From assembly GCF_028657905.1 (NCBI RefSeq), contig NZ_CP117782.1, forward strand, positions 1,240,001 through 1,304,000: 64,000 nt of DNA, read 5' to 3'. Position 1 is the first letter of the stretch. Every line of letters starts with the position of its first letter. The notes beneath the pieces were generated by a model. That model was not told the DNA's origin and made no database searches. It was given only the letters and a program-made list of their open reading frames with translations. Below, piece by piece: positions 51,330-61,052 of the stretch. This stretch comes from Burkholderia sp. FERM BP-3421. GTDB taxonomy: Bacteria > Pseudomonadota > Gammaproteobacteria > Burkholderiales > Burkholderiaceae. The position numbers and the translations under genes are program-made.

Positions 51330-52349
51330 CTACGCCCCGGCGGTCAGCACGATCTTCCCGACATGCGCGCCCGAGTCGATCAGCGCATGCGCATCGCGCA
51401 CCTGCTCGAGCCCGAAGGTCCGGTACACCTGCGGCTTGACCCGCCCCGCCTCGACATGCGGCCACACCTGCCGCTCCAGCTCGGCGATGATCGTCGCCTT
51501 GTCGTCGTAGCTGCGCGGGCGCAGGGTCGAACCGATATGCGTGAGCTGCTTGGCCAGCATCATCCACATGTCGACCCCGTTCGCCGGCCCTTTCAACGCG
51601 CTCACCTGCACGACCCGGCCGTTCATCGCGGCCGCCCGATAGTTGCGCGCGACATAGTCGCCCGCGATGATGTCGAGGATCACGTCCACGCCCCGCCCCT
51701 CGGTGAACGCCGCGACGCGCTCCACGAAGTCCTCCTCGAGGTAGTTGATCGCGTGATCGGCGCCGAGCCGCAGGCTCGCGTCGCGATGCGCGGGCGACGA
51801 CACCGTGGTGATGATGGTCGACGCACCGAGCGCCTTCGCGAACATCGTCGCCGTGGTGCCGATACCCGACGCGCCACCGTGGATCAGCACCGATTCGCCG
51901 GCCCGGAACCCGCCGCGCCGCACGAGATTGAGCCACACGGTCATGAAGGTCTCCGGCAACGCCGCCGCCTCGACCAGGCTGAGGCCGGCCGGCAGCCGCA
52001 TGGTCGCGCGCGGGTCGGCCACCGCGTACTCCGCATAGCCGCCGCCCGTCACGAGCGCGCACACCAGGTCGCCGGGCGCGAAGCGCTGCACGGCGCCGCC
52101 CACCGCCACGACCTCGCCCGCGATTTCGAGCCCCGGAATGTCGGACGCGCCCGGCGGCGGATCGTAGACGCCCTTGCGTTGCAGGACGTCGGGGCCGTTC
52201 ACGCCCGCCGCCCGCACCCGGATCAGCACGTCGCCGGCGCCGGGCCGCGGCACGGGCCGCTCGACGGGCGTCAGCACCTCGGGGCCGCCGGGCCGGCTGA
52301 TTTCGATCGCCGTCATCACGGCCGGAATGGGACAGGAAACGTCTGACAC
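51330..52349 (-). CDS. Zinc-independent NAD(P)H:quinone oxidoreductase / PIG3-like MDR protein
   Basis: 339 residues of the medium-chain dehydrogenase superfamily, quinone oxidoreductase branch: AAGVNGPDVLQRKGVYDPPP, the PGLEIAGEVVAVG strand near residue 73, the NADPH-binding GESVLIHGGASGIGTTA near 150 and the closing AHALIDSGAHVGKIVLT. The catalytic zinc ligands of alcohol dehydrogenases are absent, as expected. It likely reduces a quinone or enone with NADPH in the cytoplasm. The GTG at 52349 has GAGG about 8 bases upstream; ATG at 52316 is the alternative. It is divergent from a LysR gene, the typical pairing of regulator and target. Confidence 0.88.
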   Translation of the reverse strand: MSDVSCPIPAVMTAIEISRPGGPEVLTPVERPVPRPGAGDVLIRVRAAGVNGPDVLQRKGVYDPPPGASDIPGLEIAGEVVAVGGAVQRFAPGDLVCALVTGGGYAEYAVADPRATMRLPAGLSLVEAAALPETFMTVWLNLVRRGGFRAGESVLIHGGASGIGTTATMFAKALGASTIITTVSSPAHRDASLRLGADHAINYLEEDFVERVAAFTEGRGVDVILDIIAGDYVARNYRAAAMNGRVVQVSALKGPANGVDMWMMLAKQLTHIGSTLRPRSYDDKATIIAELERQVWPHVEAGRVKPQVYRTFGLEQVRDAHALIDSGAHVGKIVLTAGA

Positions 52350-52462
52350 GATGCACCTCGCTCTGAATGGGAAATCGCCGCTCGCGCCGGCTGGCAGCGC
52401 GGCGTCGAAAAAAGTATATGCTTGGCGGTTGATGAATTCGCGCAGCGATTTTCACGCGCACA

Positions 52463-52478
52463 GATGCAAATTTGCATC
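52463..52478. promoter_or_regulatory. Perfect 16-bp palindrome between LysR regulator and oxidoreductase
   Basis: GATGCAAATTTGCATC is an exact palindrome centred between the divergent genes, 17 bases before the proposed LysR start. It contains a T...A core like LysR-type binding sites. A role as operator for both genes is inferred from position. Confidence 0.7.
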
Positions 52479-52495
52479 ACTTCGGGAGCCTGTTC

Positions 52496-53401
52496 TTGAA
52501 CTGGGACGACACGCGGATCTTTCTTGCCGTTTATCGGGAGCGCAGCCTGCGCGGCGCGGCGCGCGTCGTCGGCCTGGACCAGGCGACGGTGGGCCGGCGA
52601 CTTGCCGCGCTCGAGCGCGCGCTCGGCGCGACGCTGTTCCTGCGCACCTCGGGCGGCTATGCGCCGACGTCGGCCGGCGAGGTCGCGCTGCGCGCCGCGG
52701 AGAAAATGGAACAGGCGTCGATCGATCTCGTGCGGCAGACCCAGGGCGTGGACCAGCGCCTCGCGGGCGACGTGCGCGTGACGACGACCGATTCGCTCGG
52801 CGTCGAATTCCTGATGACGGCGATCCGCAACCTGCACGCCACGCATCCGGACGTGCGCGTGCTGCTCAACACCTCGACCCAGGTGCAGAACCTCGCCAGG
52901 CGCGAAGCCGATATCGCGGTGCGCACGGTCAAGCCCGACAATCCCGACCTGCTCACGCGCCGGCTCGCCGCCTGGCCGGTGGGGCTGTTCGCGTCGCCGG
53001 ACTATCTCGACCGGCTGGGCGAGCCGACGCCCGGCACGGGCTTCGCGGGGCACGACCTCGTGTTCTACCTGCCGTATCTGCAGGCGCGTCGTTCGCTCAC
53101 CCTGGTCGGCGAGCCGATCCACGCGGGGCGGATCGTGTCGGGATTGAATTCGAGCCTGATGGTGCGCGCCGCGGTGCGCGCGGGGCTCGGCATCGGCGAG
53201 GTGCCGCTGCCGATCGCCGAACGCGACGGCCTCGTGAGAATCTGGCCGACGCGCACGAGCGCGACGGCCTACGAGGTGTGGCTGGTCACGCACCAGGACT
53301 TGCGGCATACCGCGCGCATCAGCGCGATGATCGATCGGATCGTGCAGGTGTTCGAGGCGACGCCGGCGGCGGCGGCGCGCGGCCGCGCGCGCACGCGATG
53401 A
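52496..53401 (+). CDS. LysR-family transcriptional regulator
   Basis: 301 residues. The N-terminal winged helix-turn-helix is canonical: DDTRIFLAVYRERSLRGAAR, VVGLDQATVGRRLAALERAL, GATLFLRTSGGYAPTSAG. The effector domain from about residue 85 has the two-lobed LysR substrate-binding layout (LAGDVRVTTTDSLGVEFL, then FYLPYLQARRSLTLVGEP). TTG at 52496 is chosen because GGGAG lies at proper distance; an earlier TTG at 52472 falls within the palindrome. It is divergent from the quinone oxidoreductase, its probable target. The effector is unknown. Confidence 0.88.
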   Translation: MNWDDTRIFLAVYRERSLRGAARVVGLDQATVGRRLAALERALGATLFLRTSGGYAPTSAGEVALRAAEKMEQASIDLVRQTQGVDQRLAGDVRVTTTDSLGVEFLMTAIRNLHATHPDVRVLLNTSTQVQNLARREADIAVRTVKPDNPDLLTRRLAAWPVGLFASPDYLDRLGEPTPGTGFAGHDLVFYLPYLQARRSLTLVGEPIHAGRIVSGLNSSLMVRAAVRAGLGIGEVPLPIAERDGLVRIWPTRTSATAYEVWLVTHQDLRHTARISAMIDRIVQVFEATPAAAARGRARTR

Positions 53402-53932
53402 GGCCGCGCCGACGGGCGTGGCCGGCCCGGCGTTCCATGACGGGAACCGTCACCCGGGGACGCCGCGCCGTTCATCCGGCCCGGCGCGCGTCCTGCCCTT
53501 CCAGCTCGAGCGCGTAGATCCCGCGTCGCGCCACGCGCGCGACCGGCGGATCGACGGCCCGGACGCCGGTCCGTTCCCGGCGGACATGCCCGGGACGCCG
53601 TGCCTCGCGCTGCGCGAACGCCGCGTCGGCCGTCCCGTCGCGCATGCCCGTCGCGTCGACCCGCGCGAGCGCCGTGACGGCGGGATCCGCCTGCCCGTCC
53701 GCGAGCGCCGTGACGGCGGGATCCGCCTGCCCGTCCTCGCGCGGATCAAACCGGGTCCGCACCAGGACCAGATCGGTCGACGGGAGGCGCGGCGGCGTCC
53801 AGGGCGGATCTCGACGCGCTCGCCGCCGGCAACGAGTCGACCGCCGGCGCGACGATCGACAGAGCAGAGAGCAGAGGGCGCGCCCCCGTTCCCGACGCCT
53901 GGAAACAACGGCTCAGGCGGCACGCCGCGCCC
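53402..53932. other. Gene-free region with a 36-bp tandem duplication
   Basis: About 530 bases between convergent genes with no gene I can support. An exact tandem duplication of 36 bases lies at 53665-53700 and 53701-53736 (unit begins GCGAGCGCCGTGACGG). A minus-strand frame at 53472-53762 reads through it with coding-like composition and no similarity I recognise; it could be a decayed gene remnant. Confidence 0.5.
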
Positions 53933-55018
53933 TTACCGCACCCCGCTCAGCGCCCGCTCCGCCTGCGGCGACGCGAACATCCGCGCGGCGTCGTGCCCGA
54001 CCCCCGGCACCTCCAGCAGGCGCCACTCGAACGCCCAGCCCTTGCTGCGGGCCATCGCCTGCGCGCTGTGGTACGCGTTGAGCCCGCGCGCGAAGCGGTT
54101 CGGCCCTTGCGCGACCGCCTCCTTCTCCTTGGCGAGCAGATGGGCGTGCACATCGTCCATGCCGAGCAGGATCGTGATCGGCTGGCCCAGGTAGGCACGC
54201 ATGGCCTCTTCCTGGTTGCGCCGCCAGCCGAGCCCGCCGAAGCCGAACGGCACGTCGTCGGTCGCGCGCGCCATCACCCAGGTCGACGGATTGGCGATCA
54301 CGATCCGCGCCGCGCCGGACTGCGAATACGCAGCGACCCGATCGAGGAACTGCGCCCCCGCCGAATGGCCGAGCAGCACGAGCGGCAGGGTCGGCTGCCC
54401 CGCCGCGCGGCGGGCCCAGTCCGCGAGAGGCGGCACGAGCGCGAGCGAGGCCGAACCCTCGTCCTGGCCCGCCCGCATGCCGCCGTACTGATACGCGTCG
54501 CGCGGGAAGCGATCCTTGTCGAACAGCGGCGCGACGACCACCGCGCAGACCTTGTCCGCCAGCGGCTTCGCATGATCGCGATAGTCGGCGGGATTGCGCG
54601 ACACGCCGTGGAACACCAGCATCAGCATGCGCGGCGCGCAGTTCGCCGGGCGATAGGTCCACACGGGCAGCGTCATGCCGTCCAGTTCCGCGCGCGACGT
54701 CGCCGAACCGTAAGGAATCACCTGGTGCGGATCCGCCGCGCCGGCCACCGGCGCGGAAGCGCCCGCCTCGACGCCCGCCGCGCCCGAGGCCGCGCCGCTG
54801 TCCGACGATGCGGGCGGCCCGTCCGCCCCGCGCCCCGCCTCCAGCGCCCCGCCGCGCGCCGGCTCGGCCGGCGCAGCGGCGGACGCCGCCGACGCTTCAC
54901 GGCCCGCCGCGTCCGCCGCCTCGATTCCCTGCGCGCGCGCCGCGCCCGCGCCGCCCATGACCAGCGCGACGCCGAGCGCCGCCGCCCGCGCCCGCCGGTT
55001 CCTGATTACAGCCCACAT
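53933..55018 (-). CDS. Secreted alpha/beta-hydrolase (putative esterase/lipase)
   Basis: 361 residues. A signal peptide (AAALGVALVMGGAGAARAQG) is followed by a low-complexity Ala/Gly/Glu-rich linker to about residue 95. The alpha/beta-hydrolase domain comes next, with MLMLVFHGVSRNPADYRDH, the nucleophile elbow LVLLGHSAGAQFLDRV (Ser near 215), an acid in LLGMDDVHAHLL and the terminal His in VPGVGHDAARMF. It would act in the periplasm or outside the cell; the substrate is unknown. ATG at 55018 has GGAATG at about 6 bases upstream; the upstream TTG/ATG options lack this. Convergent with the LysR gene. Confidence 0.82.
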   Translation of the reverse strand: MWAVIRNRRARAAALGVALVMGGAGAARAQGIEAADAAGREASAASAAAPAEPARGGALEAGRGADGPPASSDSGAASGAAGVEAGASAPVAGAADPHQVIPYGSATSRAELDGMTLPVWTYRPANCAPRMLMLVFHGVSRNPADYRDHAKPLADKVCAVVVAPLFDKDRFPRDAYQYGGMRAGQDEGSASLALVPPLADWARRAAGQPTLPLVLLGHSAGAQFLDRVAAYSQSGAARIVIANPSTWVMARATDDVPFGFGGLGWRRNQEEAMRAYLGQPITILLGMDDVHAHLLAKEKEAVAQGPNRFARGLNAYHSAQAMARSKGWAFEWRLLEVPGVGHDAARMFASPQAERALSGVR

Positions 55019-55140
55019 ACACATTCCATCTGAAAAATAGGTCAATCGACACGCTATCGTACTTATTCGACAACGGCCGTTACCTTACCCAATTTGCAGC
55101 CGATGCGTACGATCGCGGTTCGCCGCGCGGGCGGCTGCGC

Positions 55141-56637
55141 TCAGGCCGCCGCGCAGCCGGCTTGCGCGCACTCGGCCCGCGACCACCCGCCGCCGAGCGC
55201 GCGATACAGCGCGATCGCATTCGCGCACCGCAGTTGCTTGAGCCGGATCAGCTCCTGTCCGGACTCGAAGGTGCCGCGCTGCGCGTCGAGCAGTTCGAGA
55301 TAGCTCGCCACCCCGCCGCCGTAGCGCCGCTCCGCGAGCCGCAGACGCTCGCGGTCGGCGTCGTAGGCCGCCTGTTGCGCGGCCAGTTGCGCGTCGATCT
55401 GGCCGCGCGCGGCGAAGCCGTCCGACACCTCGCGGAACGCGACCTGGATCGCCTTCTCGTACTCGGCGACCGCGATATGCCGGCGCGCCTCGGCGACGTC
55501 GAGATTCGCGCGATTGCGCCCGCCCGCGAAGATCGGCAGCGTGAGCCGGGGTGCGAACGACCACACCCCGGTACCGCCCGCGAACAGGCTCGCGAAGGTG
55601 TCGCTGACCGAACCGACCTCGGTCGTCAGCGTGATGCGCGGGAAGAACGCCGCGCGCGCCGCGCCGATGTTCGCGTTCGCGGCGATCAGGCGCGCCTCCG
55701 CCTGGCGGATGTCGGGCCGCCGTTCGAGCAGTTCCGACGGCAGCCCGGCCGGCACCGGCGCGACCGTCAGCGCATCGAGCGCGCTCGCGCCGGCCGCCAC
55801 GTCCTGCGTGAAATCGCCGACGAGCAGCCGCAGCGCGCTGACGGCCGCCGTGTGCTCGCGCGCGAGCGCGGCCTGCGCGGCGCGCGCCGACGCGACCAGC
55901 AGTTCCGTGGTGCGCAGCTCGATCGCGGTGCTGGTGCCGGCCGCGTAGCGGCGCTGCGTGAGCGCATGGCTCCGCTCGCGCGCGTCGAGCGTGCGCTGCG
56001 CGAGCGCCAGCTGATCGACCAGCGCGCGCTCGTTCACATAGGCGGTCGCCACCTCGGCGACCAGGCTGATGCGCACCGCGCGCTGCGCCTCGGCGGTCGC
56101 GAAGTACTCGGCCAGCGCCGCGTCCGACAGGCTTTTCACGCGGCCGAACAGGTCCAGCTCGAAGGCGCTCACGCCCACGCCCGCACGATACAGGCCGCTG
56201 ATCGCGCGCTCGCGCACCACCGGGTCGTACTGGCTCGCGCGTTCGAAGCCGAGATTGCCGTCCACCGACGGCAGCCGGTCCGCGCGCGCGACGCCGTACA
56301 GGCCGCGCGCCTCCTCGATGCGCAAGGTCGCGACGCGCAGGTCGCGGTTGTTGGCGAGCGCCGCGTCGATCAGCGCGCGCAACGCGGGCTCGGTGAAGTA
56401 CGCGCGCCAGTCGTCGAGCTGCGCGGCACGCGCCGCCGCAGCCGCGTCCGCAGCCGGCGTCGCGGCGGCCGCGCCGGACGCGGCGTCGGTATACGCCGCC
56501 GGCACCGGCGCGGCCGGCCGTTCGTAGCGTGGCGCGAGCGTGCAGCCCGCGAGCAGCGCCGCGACGAGCGCGGCGCTCCAGGCCGGCGCGCCCGGCGGGG
56601 TCGGGAAGCGGCGTGCGCCGCTGATCCGCTCAGTCAT
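55141..56637 (-). CDS. RND efflux outer-membrane lipoprotein (OprM/NodT family)
   Basis: 498 residues. The lipobox AALVAALLAGCTLAPRYERP places the acylated Cys near residue 32. Two repeats of the outer-membrane efflux protein domain follow, with the family landmarks ALANNRDLRVATLRIEEARG, FELDLFGRVKSLSDAA, ELLERRPDIRQAEARLIAAN and FAGGRNRANLDVAEARRHIA. It forms the trimeric exit duct for the RND pump. ATG at 56637 overlaps the pump stop as ATGA. It is the third gene of the MFP-RND-OMP operon. Confidence 0.95.
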   Translation of the reverse strand: MTERISGARRFPTPPGAPAWSAALVAALLAGCTLAPRYERPAAPVPAAYTDAASGAAAATPAADAAAAARAAQLDDWRAYFTEPALRALIDAALANNRDLRVATLRIEEARGLYGVARADRLPSVDGNLGFERASQYDPVVRERAISGLYRAGVGVSAFELDLFGRVKSLSDAALAEYFATAEAQRAVRISLVAEVATAYVNERALVDQLALAQRTLDARERSHALTQRRYAAGTSTAIELRTTELLVASARAAQAALAREHTAAVSALRLLVGDFTQDVAAGASALDALTVAPVPAGLPSELLERRPDIRQAEARLIAANANIGAARAAFFPRITLTTEVGSVSDTFASLFAGGTGVWSFAPRLTLPIFAGGRNRANLDVAEARRHIAVAEYEKAIQVAFREVSDGFAARGQIDAQLAAQQAAYDADRERLRLAERRYGGGVASYLELLDAQRGTFESGQELIRLKQLRCANAIALYRALGGGWSRAECAQAGCAAA

Positions 56638-59600
56638 CAATGATTCTCCAGCGCGGGGGCCGGGGCGCTGCCGCGCCGGCGCGGGCCGACGTTGAACAGA
56701 CGGCCGACCGCCACGAAAAACAGCGGGACCAGGAACACGGCGAACACCGTCGCGGTGATCACGCCGCCGAGCACGCCCGTGCCGATCGCCATCTGCGCGC
56801 CGGACGCCGCGCCCGACGCGAACGCGAGCGGCAGCACGCCGACGCCGAACGCGAGCGACGTCATCACGATCGGCCGCAGGCGCAGCCGCGCGGCCTCGCG
56901 CGCCGCATCGGCGAGCGACAGGCCCTGCGCGTACAGATCCTTGGCGACCTCGACGATCAGGATCGCGTTCTTCGCGGACAGCCCGATCGTCGCGATCAGC
57001 CCCACCTTGAAATAGATATCGTTCGGCATGCCGCGCAGCGTGACGCCGAGCACCGCGCCGATCACGCCGAGCGGCACCACCAGCATCACCGCGAACGGAA
57101 TCGACCAGCTCTCGTACAACGCGGCGAGCGCGAGGAACACCACCAGCACCGACAGCGCGAACAGCATCGGCGCCTGCGCGCCCGACAGCCGCTCCTCGTA
57201 CGACTGCCCGGACCACGCATGCCCCACGCCGGCGGGCAGGCGCGCCGCGATCCGCTCCATCGCCGCCATCGCCTCGCCGCTGCTGTGGCCGTGCGCGGCC
57301 GAGCCGTTGATCGTGAACGACGGGTAGCCGTTGTAGCGGGTCAGCTGCGGCGGCCCGACGGTCCAGTGCATCGACGCGAACGCCGACAGCGGCACCATCT
57401 CGCCCTTCGCATTGCGCACCCGCAGCTTCTTCACGTCCTCCGGGTCGACGCGATGCCCGCCGTCGGCCTGCACGATCACGCGCCGCACCTGCGCGCCGTG
57501 CATGAAGTCGCCGATGTAGTCGGAGCCGAACATCACGGAAAGCGTCGCGTTGATCTCGTCCATCGACACGCCGAGCGCGCTCGCCTTCACGCGATCGATG
57601 TCGAGCTTCAGCTGCGGCGCGTCCTGCGTGCCGGCGAACATCAGGTCGGTCAGCGCGGGATCATCGCGGCCCTCGGCGAGCAGCTTCTCGCGCGCGGCGA
57701 CGAGCGCCGCGTAGCCGACCCCGCCGCGATCCTGCAGCCGGTAGTCGAAGCCGCCCGTCGAACCGAGGTCCGGCAGCGCGGGCGAGTTCATCGCGAACAC
57801 CACCGTGTTCGGCGTGGCCGAGAAACGCTCGTTGATGCGCGCGACGATCGCCTGCACCTGGTCGTGCGCGCCCTTGCGCGTCTGCCAGTTCTTCAGCGTG
57901 ACGAAGATCATCCCGCCGTTCGGGCCTTCGCCGTACAGATTGAAGCCGCCGAGCGCGAACGTATACGCGGCGGGCTCCTTGCCGCGCACATACGCCTCGA
58001 CCTCGCGCACGCTCTTCATCGTCTCCGCGAGCGGCGTGCCTTGCGGGCGGATCACCATCACCATGAAATTGCCCTGGTCCTCGTCCGGCAGGAACGCAGT
58101 CGGCAGCTTCGTCATCATCAGCACGGCCACCGCCGTCAGCGCGCCGTAGACCGCGAGCCAGCGCAGCGGCTTCGCGAGCAGCCGGCCCACGCCGTGCGTG
58201 TAGCGGTCGGTGGCGCGCGTGACGAAGCGGTTGAAGCGGCCGAAGAAGCCGCGCTTCTCGTGATGGCCCGCGTCGATCGGCTTGAGCAGCGTCGCGCACA
58301 GCGCGGGCGTGAGCGACAGCGCGAGGAACGCCGAGAAACCGATCGACACCGCGAGCGCCAGCGCGAACTGACGATAGATGTTGCCCACCGCGCCGCCGAA
58401 GAACGCCATCGGCACGAACACCGAGGTCAGCACCACCGTGATGCCGATGATCGCCCCGCTGATCTGCCCCATCGCCTTCACGGTCGCCTCGTACGGCGCG
58501 AGCCCCTCCTCGACCATCAGCCGCTCGACGTTCTCGACCACCACGATCGCGTCGTCGACGAGGATGCCGATCGCGAGCACCATGCCGAACATCGTCAGCA
58601 CGTTGATCGAGAAGCCGGCCGCGAACATCACGCCGAACGTGCCGAGCAGCGCGACCGGCACGACCAGGGTCGGGATCAGCGTCGCGCGGAGGTTCTGCAT
58701 GAACAGGTACATCACGAGGAACACCAGCACGCCGGCCTCGATCAGCGTCGTCACGACCTTCTGCATCGACACGCGCACGAACGACGACGTCTCGTACGGG
58801 ATCTGGTATTTGACGCCGGGCGGGAAGTACTTGGCGAGGTCGTCCATCGTCTCGCGCACGCGCGCTTCCGTCGCGACCGCGTTCGAACCCGGCGCGAGCT
58901 TGATGCCCATCCCGGTCGCGGTCTTGCCGTTCACGTAGGACGGGTAGCTGTACTCGCTGCCGCCGAACTCGATCCGCGCGACGTCGCGCAGGAACAGCGC
59001 GGCGCCGTCCGCGCGGCTGCGCAGCGTGATCGCGCCGAAATCCTCGGGCGTCTTGAGCGGCGCGTCCGCGAGCACGGTCGCGGCGATCGGCGCGTCGTCC
59101 GGCACGGCCGAGCGGCCGATGTCGCCGATCGTCACGCGCGCGTTGTGCGCGCGCACGGCCGACACGATGTCGGAGGCGCTCAGGCCGAGCCCGGCGAGCT
59201 TGACCGGATCGGGCCAGATGCGCATCGCATACTCGGCGCCCCAGAACTGCACCTTGCCCACGCCCTCGACCCGGCGCAGCGCCTGCACCACGTTCGCGGA
59301 CGCGTATTCGCCGAGCTGCACCGCGCTCAGGCGGCCGTCCTCGGAAGTCAGCGACACCACGAGCTGAATGTTGTCCGCGGCCTTCTCGACCGTGATGCCG
59401 TCGCGCCGCACCGCTTCGGGCAGGCGCGCGTCGACGGTCTTCAGGCGGTTCTGCACCTCGACCGCCGCGAGATCGGGGTTCACGCCCTGCTTGAAGGTCA
59501 GCGTGAGCGTCGCGGTGCCGGTGCCGCTCGTCGCGGAGGTGTACAGCAGGCCGGGCGCGCCGTTCATCTCGCGCTCGATCACCGCGGTGACCGATTCCTC

Positions 59601-59771
59601 GACGACCTGCGCCGACGCGCCCGGATAGGTCGCGTAGATGCTGACCACGGGCGGCGCGATGTCCGGGTACTGCGCGACGGGCAGCGAGCGGATCGCGAAC
59701 AGGCCGCCCAGCATGATGAAGATCGAGATCACCCAGGCGAAGACCGGACGATCGATAAAGAAACGAGCCAT
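56637..59771 (-). CDS. RND multidrug efflux pump, inner-membrane subunit (HAE1/AcrB type)
   Basis: 1044 residues, the normal length. The N-terminus MARFFIDRPVFAWVISIFIM, GGLFAIRSLPVAQYPDIAPP, the proton-relay segment VLAIGILVDDAIVVVENVER (adjacent Asp pair near residue 407) and the second-half GLIATIGLSAKNAILIVEVA are all HAE1 landmarks. It expels drugs or toxic organics using the proton gradient. Burkholderia carries several close paralogues (BpeB, AmrB, CeoB types) and I cannot tell which this is. It lies 19 bases after the adaptor gene. Confidence 0.96.
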   Translation of the reverse strand: MARFFIDRPVFAWVISIFIMLGGLFAIRSLPVAQYPDIAPPVVSIYATYPGASAQVVEESVTAVIEREMNGAPGLLYTSATSGTGTATLTLTFKQGVNPDLAAVEVQNRLKTVDARLPEAVRRDGITVEKAADNIQLVVSLTSEDGRLSAVQLGEYASANVVQALRRVEGVGKVQFWGAEYAMRIWPDPVKLAGLGLSASDIVSAVRAHNARVTIGDIGRSAVPDDAPIAATVLADAPLKTPEDFGAITLRSRADGAALFLRDVARIEFGGSEYSYPSYVNGKTATGMGIKLAPGSNAVATEARVRETMDDLAKYFPPGVKYQIPYETSSFVRVSMQKVVTTLIEAGVLVFLVMYLFMQNLRATLIPTLVVPVALLGTFGVMFAAGFSINVLTMFGMVLAIGILVDDAIVVVENVERLMVEEGLAPYEATVKAMGQISGAIIGITVVLTSVFVPMAFFGGAVGNIYRQFALALAVSIGFSAFLALSLTPALCATLLKPIDAGHHEKRGFFGRFNRFVTRATDRYTHGVGRLLAKPLRWLAVYGALTAVAVLMMTKLPTAFLPDEDQGNFMVMVIRPQGTPLAETMKSVREVEAYVRGKEPAAYTFALGGFNLYGEGPNGGMIFVTLKNWQTRKGAHDQVQAIVARINERFSATPNTVVFAMNSPALPDLGSTGGFDYRLQDRGGVGYAALVAAREKLLAEGRDDPALTDLMFAGTQDAPQLKLDIDRVKASALGVSMDEINATLSVMFGSDYIGDFMHGAQVRRVIVQADGGHRVDPEDVKKLRVRNAKGEMVPLSAFASMHWTVGPPQLTRYNGYPSFTINGSAAHGHSSGEAMAAMERIAARLPAGVGHAWSGQSYEERLSGAQAPMLFALSVLVVFLALAALYESWSIPFAVMLVVPLGVIGAVLGVTLRGMPNDIYFKVGLIATIGLSAKNAILIVEVAKDLYAQGLSLADAAREAARLRLRPIVMTSLAFGVGVLPLAFASGAASGAQMAIGTGVLGGVITATVFAVFLVPLFFVAVGRLFNVGPRRRGSAPAPALENH

Positions 59772-59790
59772 GGTGTGTGCTGAATCGGAA

Positions 59791-60996
59791 TCAGGATTGG
59801 GACGCGGCGGACGGCGCGACGCCGTCGGCCGCGCCGTTGGCCGGGCCAGTTGCCGGCGCCGCGCGCTCGACCGCCTTCACGGTGGTGCCGGCCGCGAACT
59901 GGGCGGCGTTGTCGACCACCACGCGCTCGCCGTTCTTGAGCCCGCGCGTGACGAGCCACTGGTCGCCCTTCATGCGCTCGGCCTCGACCTCCGCGTCGCG
60001 GATCTTGCCGTCCGGCCCCACGACCTTGACCGTCGCGTGGTCGGCGCTGCGCAGCAGCGCATCGCGCGGCACCCGCAACGCATCGCGGGCGACCGCGCGG
60101 TCGAGCGCGAGCCGCACGTAGCCGCCCGGCAGCAGTTCGCGCTCGGGATTCGGGAACAGCGCGCGCATCGCGACCGTATCGGTCGCGGGGTCGACCGCGA
60201 GATCGGCGAACAGCAGCTTGCCCTTGCGGGCATACGGCGTGCCATCGGCGCGCAGCAGCGTGACCTCGATGTCCTGCTGCGCGATGCCGGCCGCGCGGCC
60301 GCTGCTGACCGCGCGCCGCAGCGCCTCGACGTCGGCTGCCGGCTGCGAGAAGTTCACGTAGATCGGATCGAGCTGCTCGACCGTGGTCAGCGGCGTGGCC
60401 TGGTCCTGGCCGACGAGCGCGCCCTCGGTGACGAGCGCGCGCCGCGCGCGGCCGCTGATCGGCGCGGTGACGGTCGCATAGCCGAGCTGCAGCTGCGCGC
60501 GCGCCAGTTCGGCCCGCGCGGAGGTGACGGCCGCCTGCGCCTGGCGCTCGTCCGCGAGCGCCTCCATCTGATCGCGCTCGCTGACCGCGCGGTCGCGCAC
60601 CAGATCGTCGTAGCGCCGCCGCTTGTCGCTGGCGGCGAGCAGCGCCGCCTGCGTCTTCGCGAGCGCGCCCTCGGCCGCGTCGCGCGCGGCCTTGAGCGGC
60701 GCCGGATCGATCCGGAACAGCACCGCGCCCGCCTTCACCTCCTGCCCTTCCTCGTAGGTGCGCGCGGTCACGACGCCCGCGACCCGCGCGCGCACCTCGG
60801 CCTGCCGATACGCGTCGAGCCGGCCGGGCAGTTCGATCGTCAGCGGCACCGCGCTCGTCTTCACGGTGATCACGGTCGCCTCCGGCGCCGCCGCCGCCGG
60901 CTCGCTCGCCTCGCGCCTGCCGCAACCCGCGACGACGAGCGCCGCGACCAGGATCAGCGACAACGGATGACGGGGGGCGGCACGGAGATTTTTCAT
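59791..60996 (-). CDS. RND efflux periplasmic adaptor lipoprotein (AcrA type)
   Basis: 401 residues. Lipobox LILVAALVVAGCGRREA, then the adaptor pattern: VTVKT-like strand, LPGRLDAYRQAEVRARVAGV, the biotinyl-lipoyl half YEEGQEVKAGAVLFRIDPAP, a coiled-coil hairpin (about residues 95-160) and APISGRARRALVTEGALVG. The beta-barrel and membrane-proximal domains complete the protein. It bridges the pump and OprM-like duct. GAGG precedes ATG at 60996. It is the first gene of the operon, opposite the TetR gene across a palindromic operator candidate. Confidence 0.94.
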   Translation of the reverse strand: MKNLRAAPRHPLSLILVAALVVAGCGRREASEPAAAAPEATVITVKTSAVPLTIELPGRLDAYRQAEVRARVAGVVTARTYEEGQEVKAGAVLFRIDPAPLKAARDAAEGALAKTQAALLAASDKRRRYDDLVRDRAVSERDQMEALADERQAQAAVTSARAELARAQLQLGYATVTAPISGRARRALVTEGALVGQDQATPLTTVEQLDPIYVNFSQPAADVEALRRAVSSGRAAGIAQQDIEVTLLRADGTPYARKGKLLFADLAVDPATDTVAMRALFPNPERELLPGGYVRLALDRAVARDALRVPRDALLRSADHATVKVVGPDGKIRDAEVEAERMKGDQWLVTRGLKNGERVVVDNAAQFAAGTTVKAVERAAPATGPANGAADGVAPSAASQS

Positions 60997-61052
60997 GAAC
61001 ATCCTCAACGGGAGCGCAGCCCGTACAATGCGGGCCGCTCAGGGCGCTTGAT

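Noticed and set aside
53450..53923. 157-codon minus-strand frame across the 36-bp duplication
   Set aside because: Ser/Arg/Pro-rich translation, no start context and no recognisable domain.
56640..59783. 1047-codon plus-strand frame opposite the RND pump
   Set aside because: Low-complexity Arg/His-rich translation with no domain; the pump is unambiguous.
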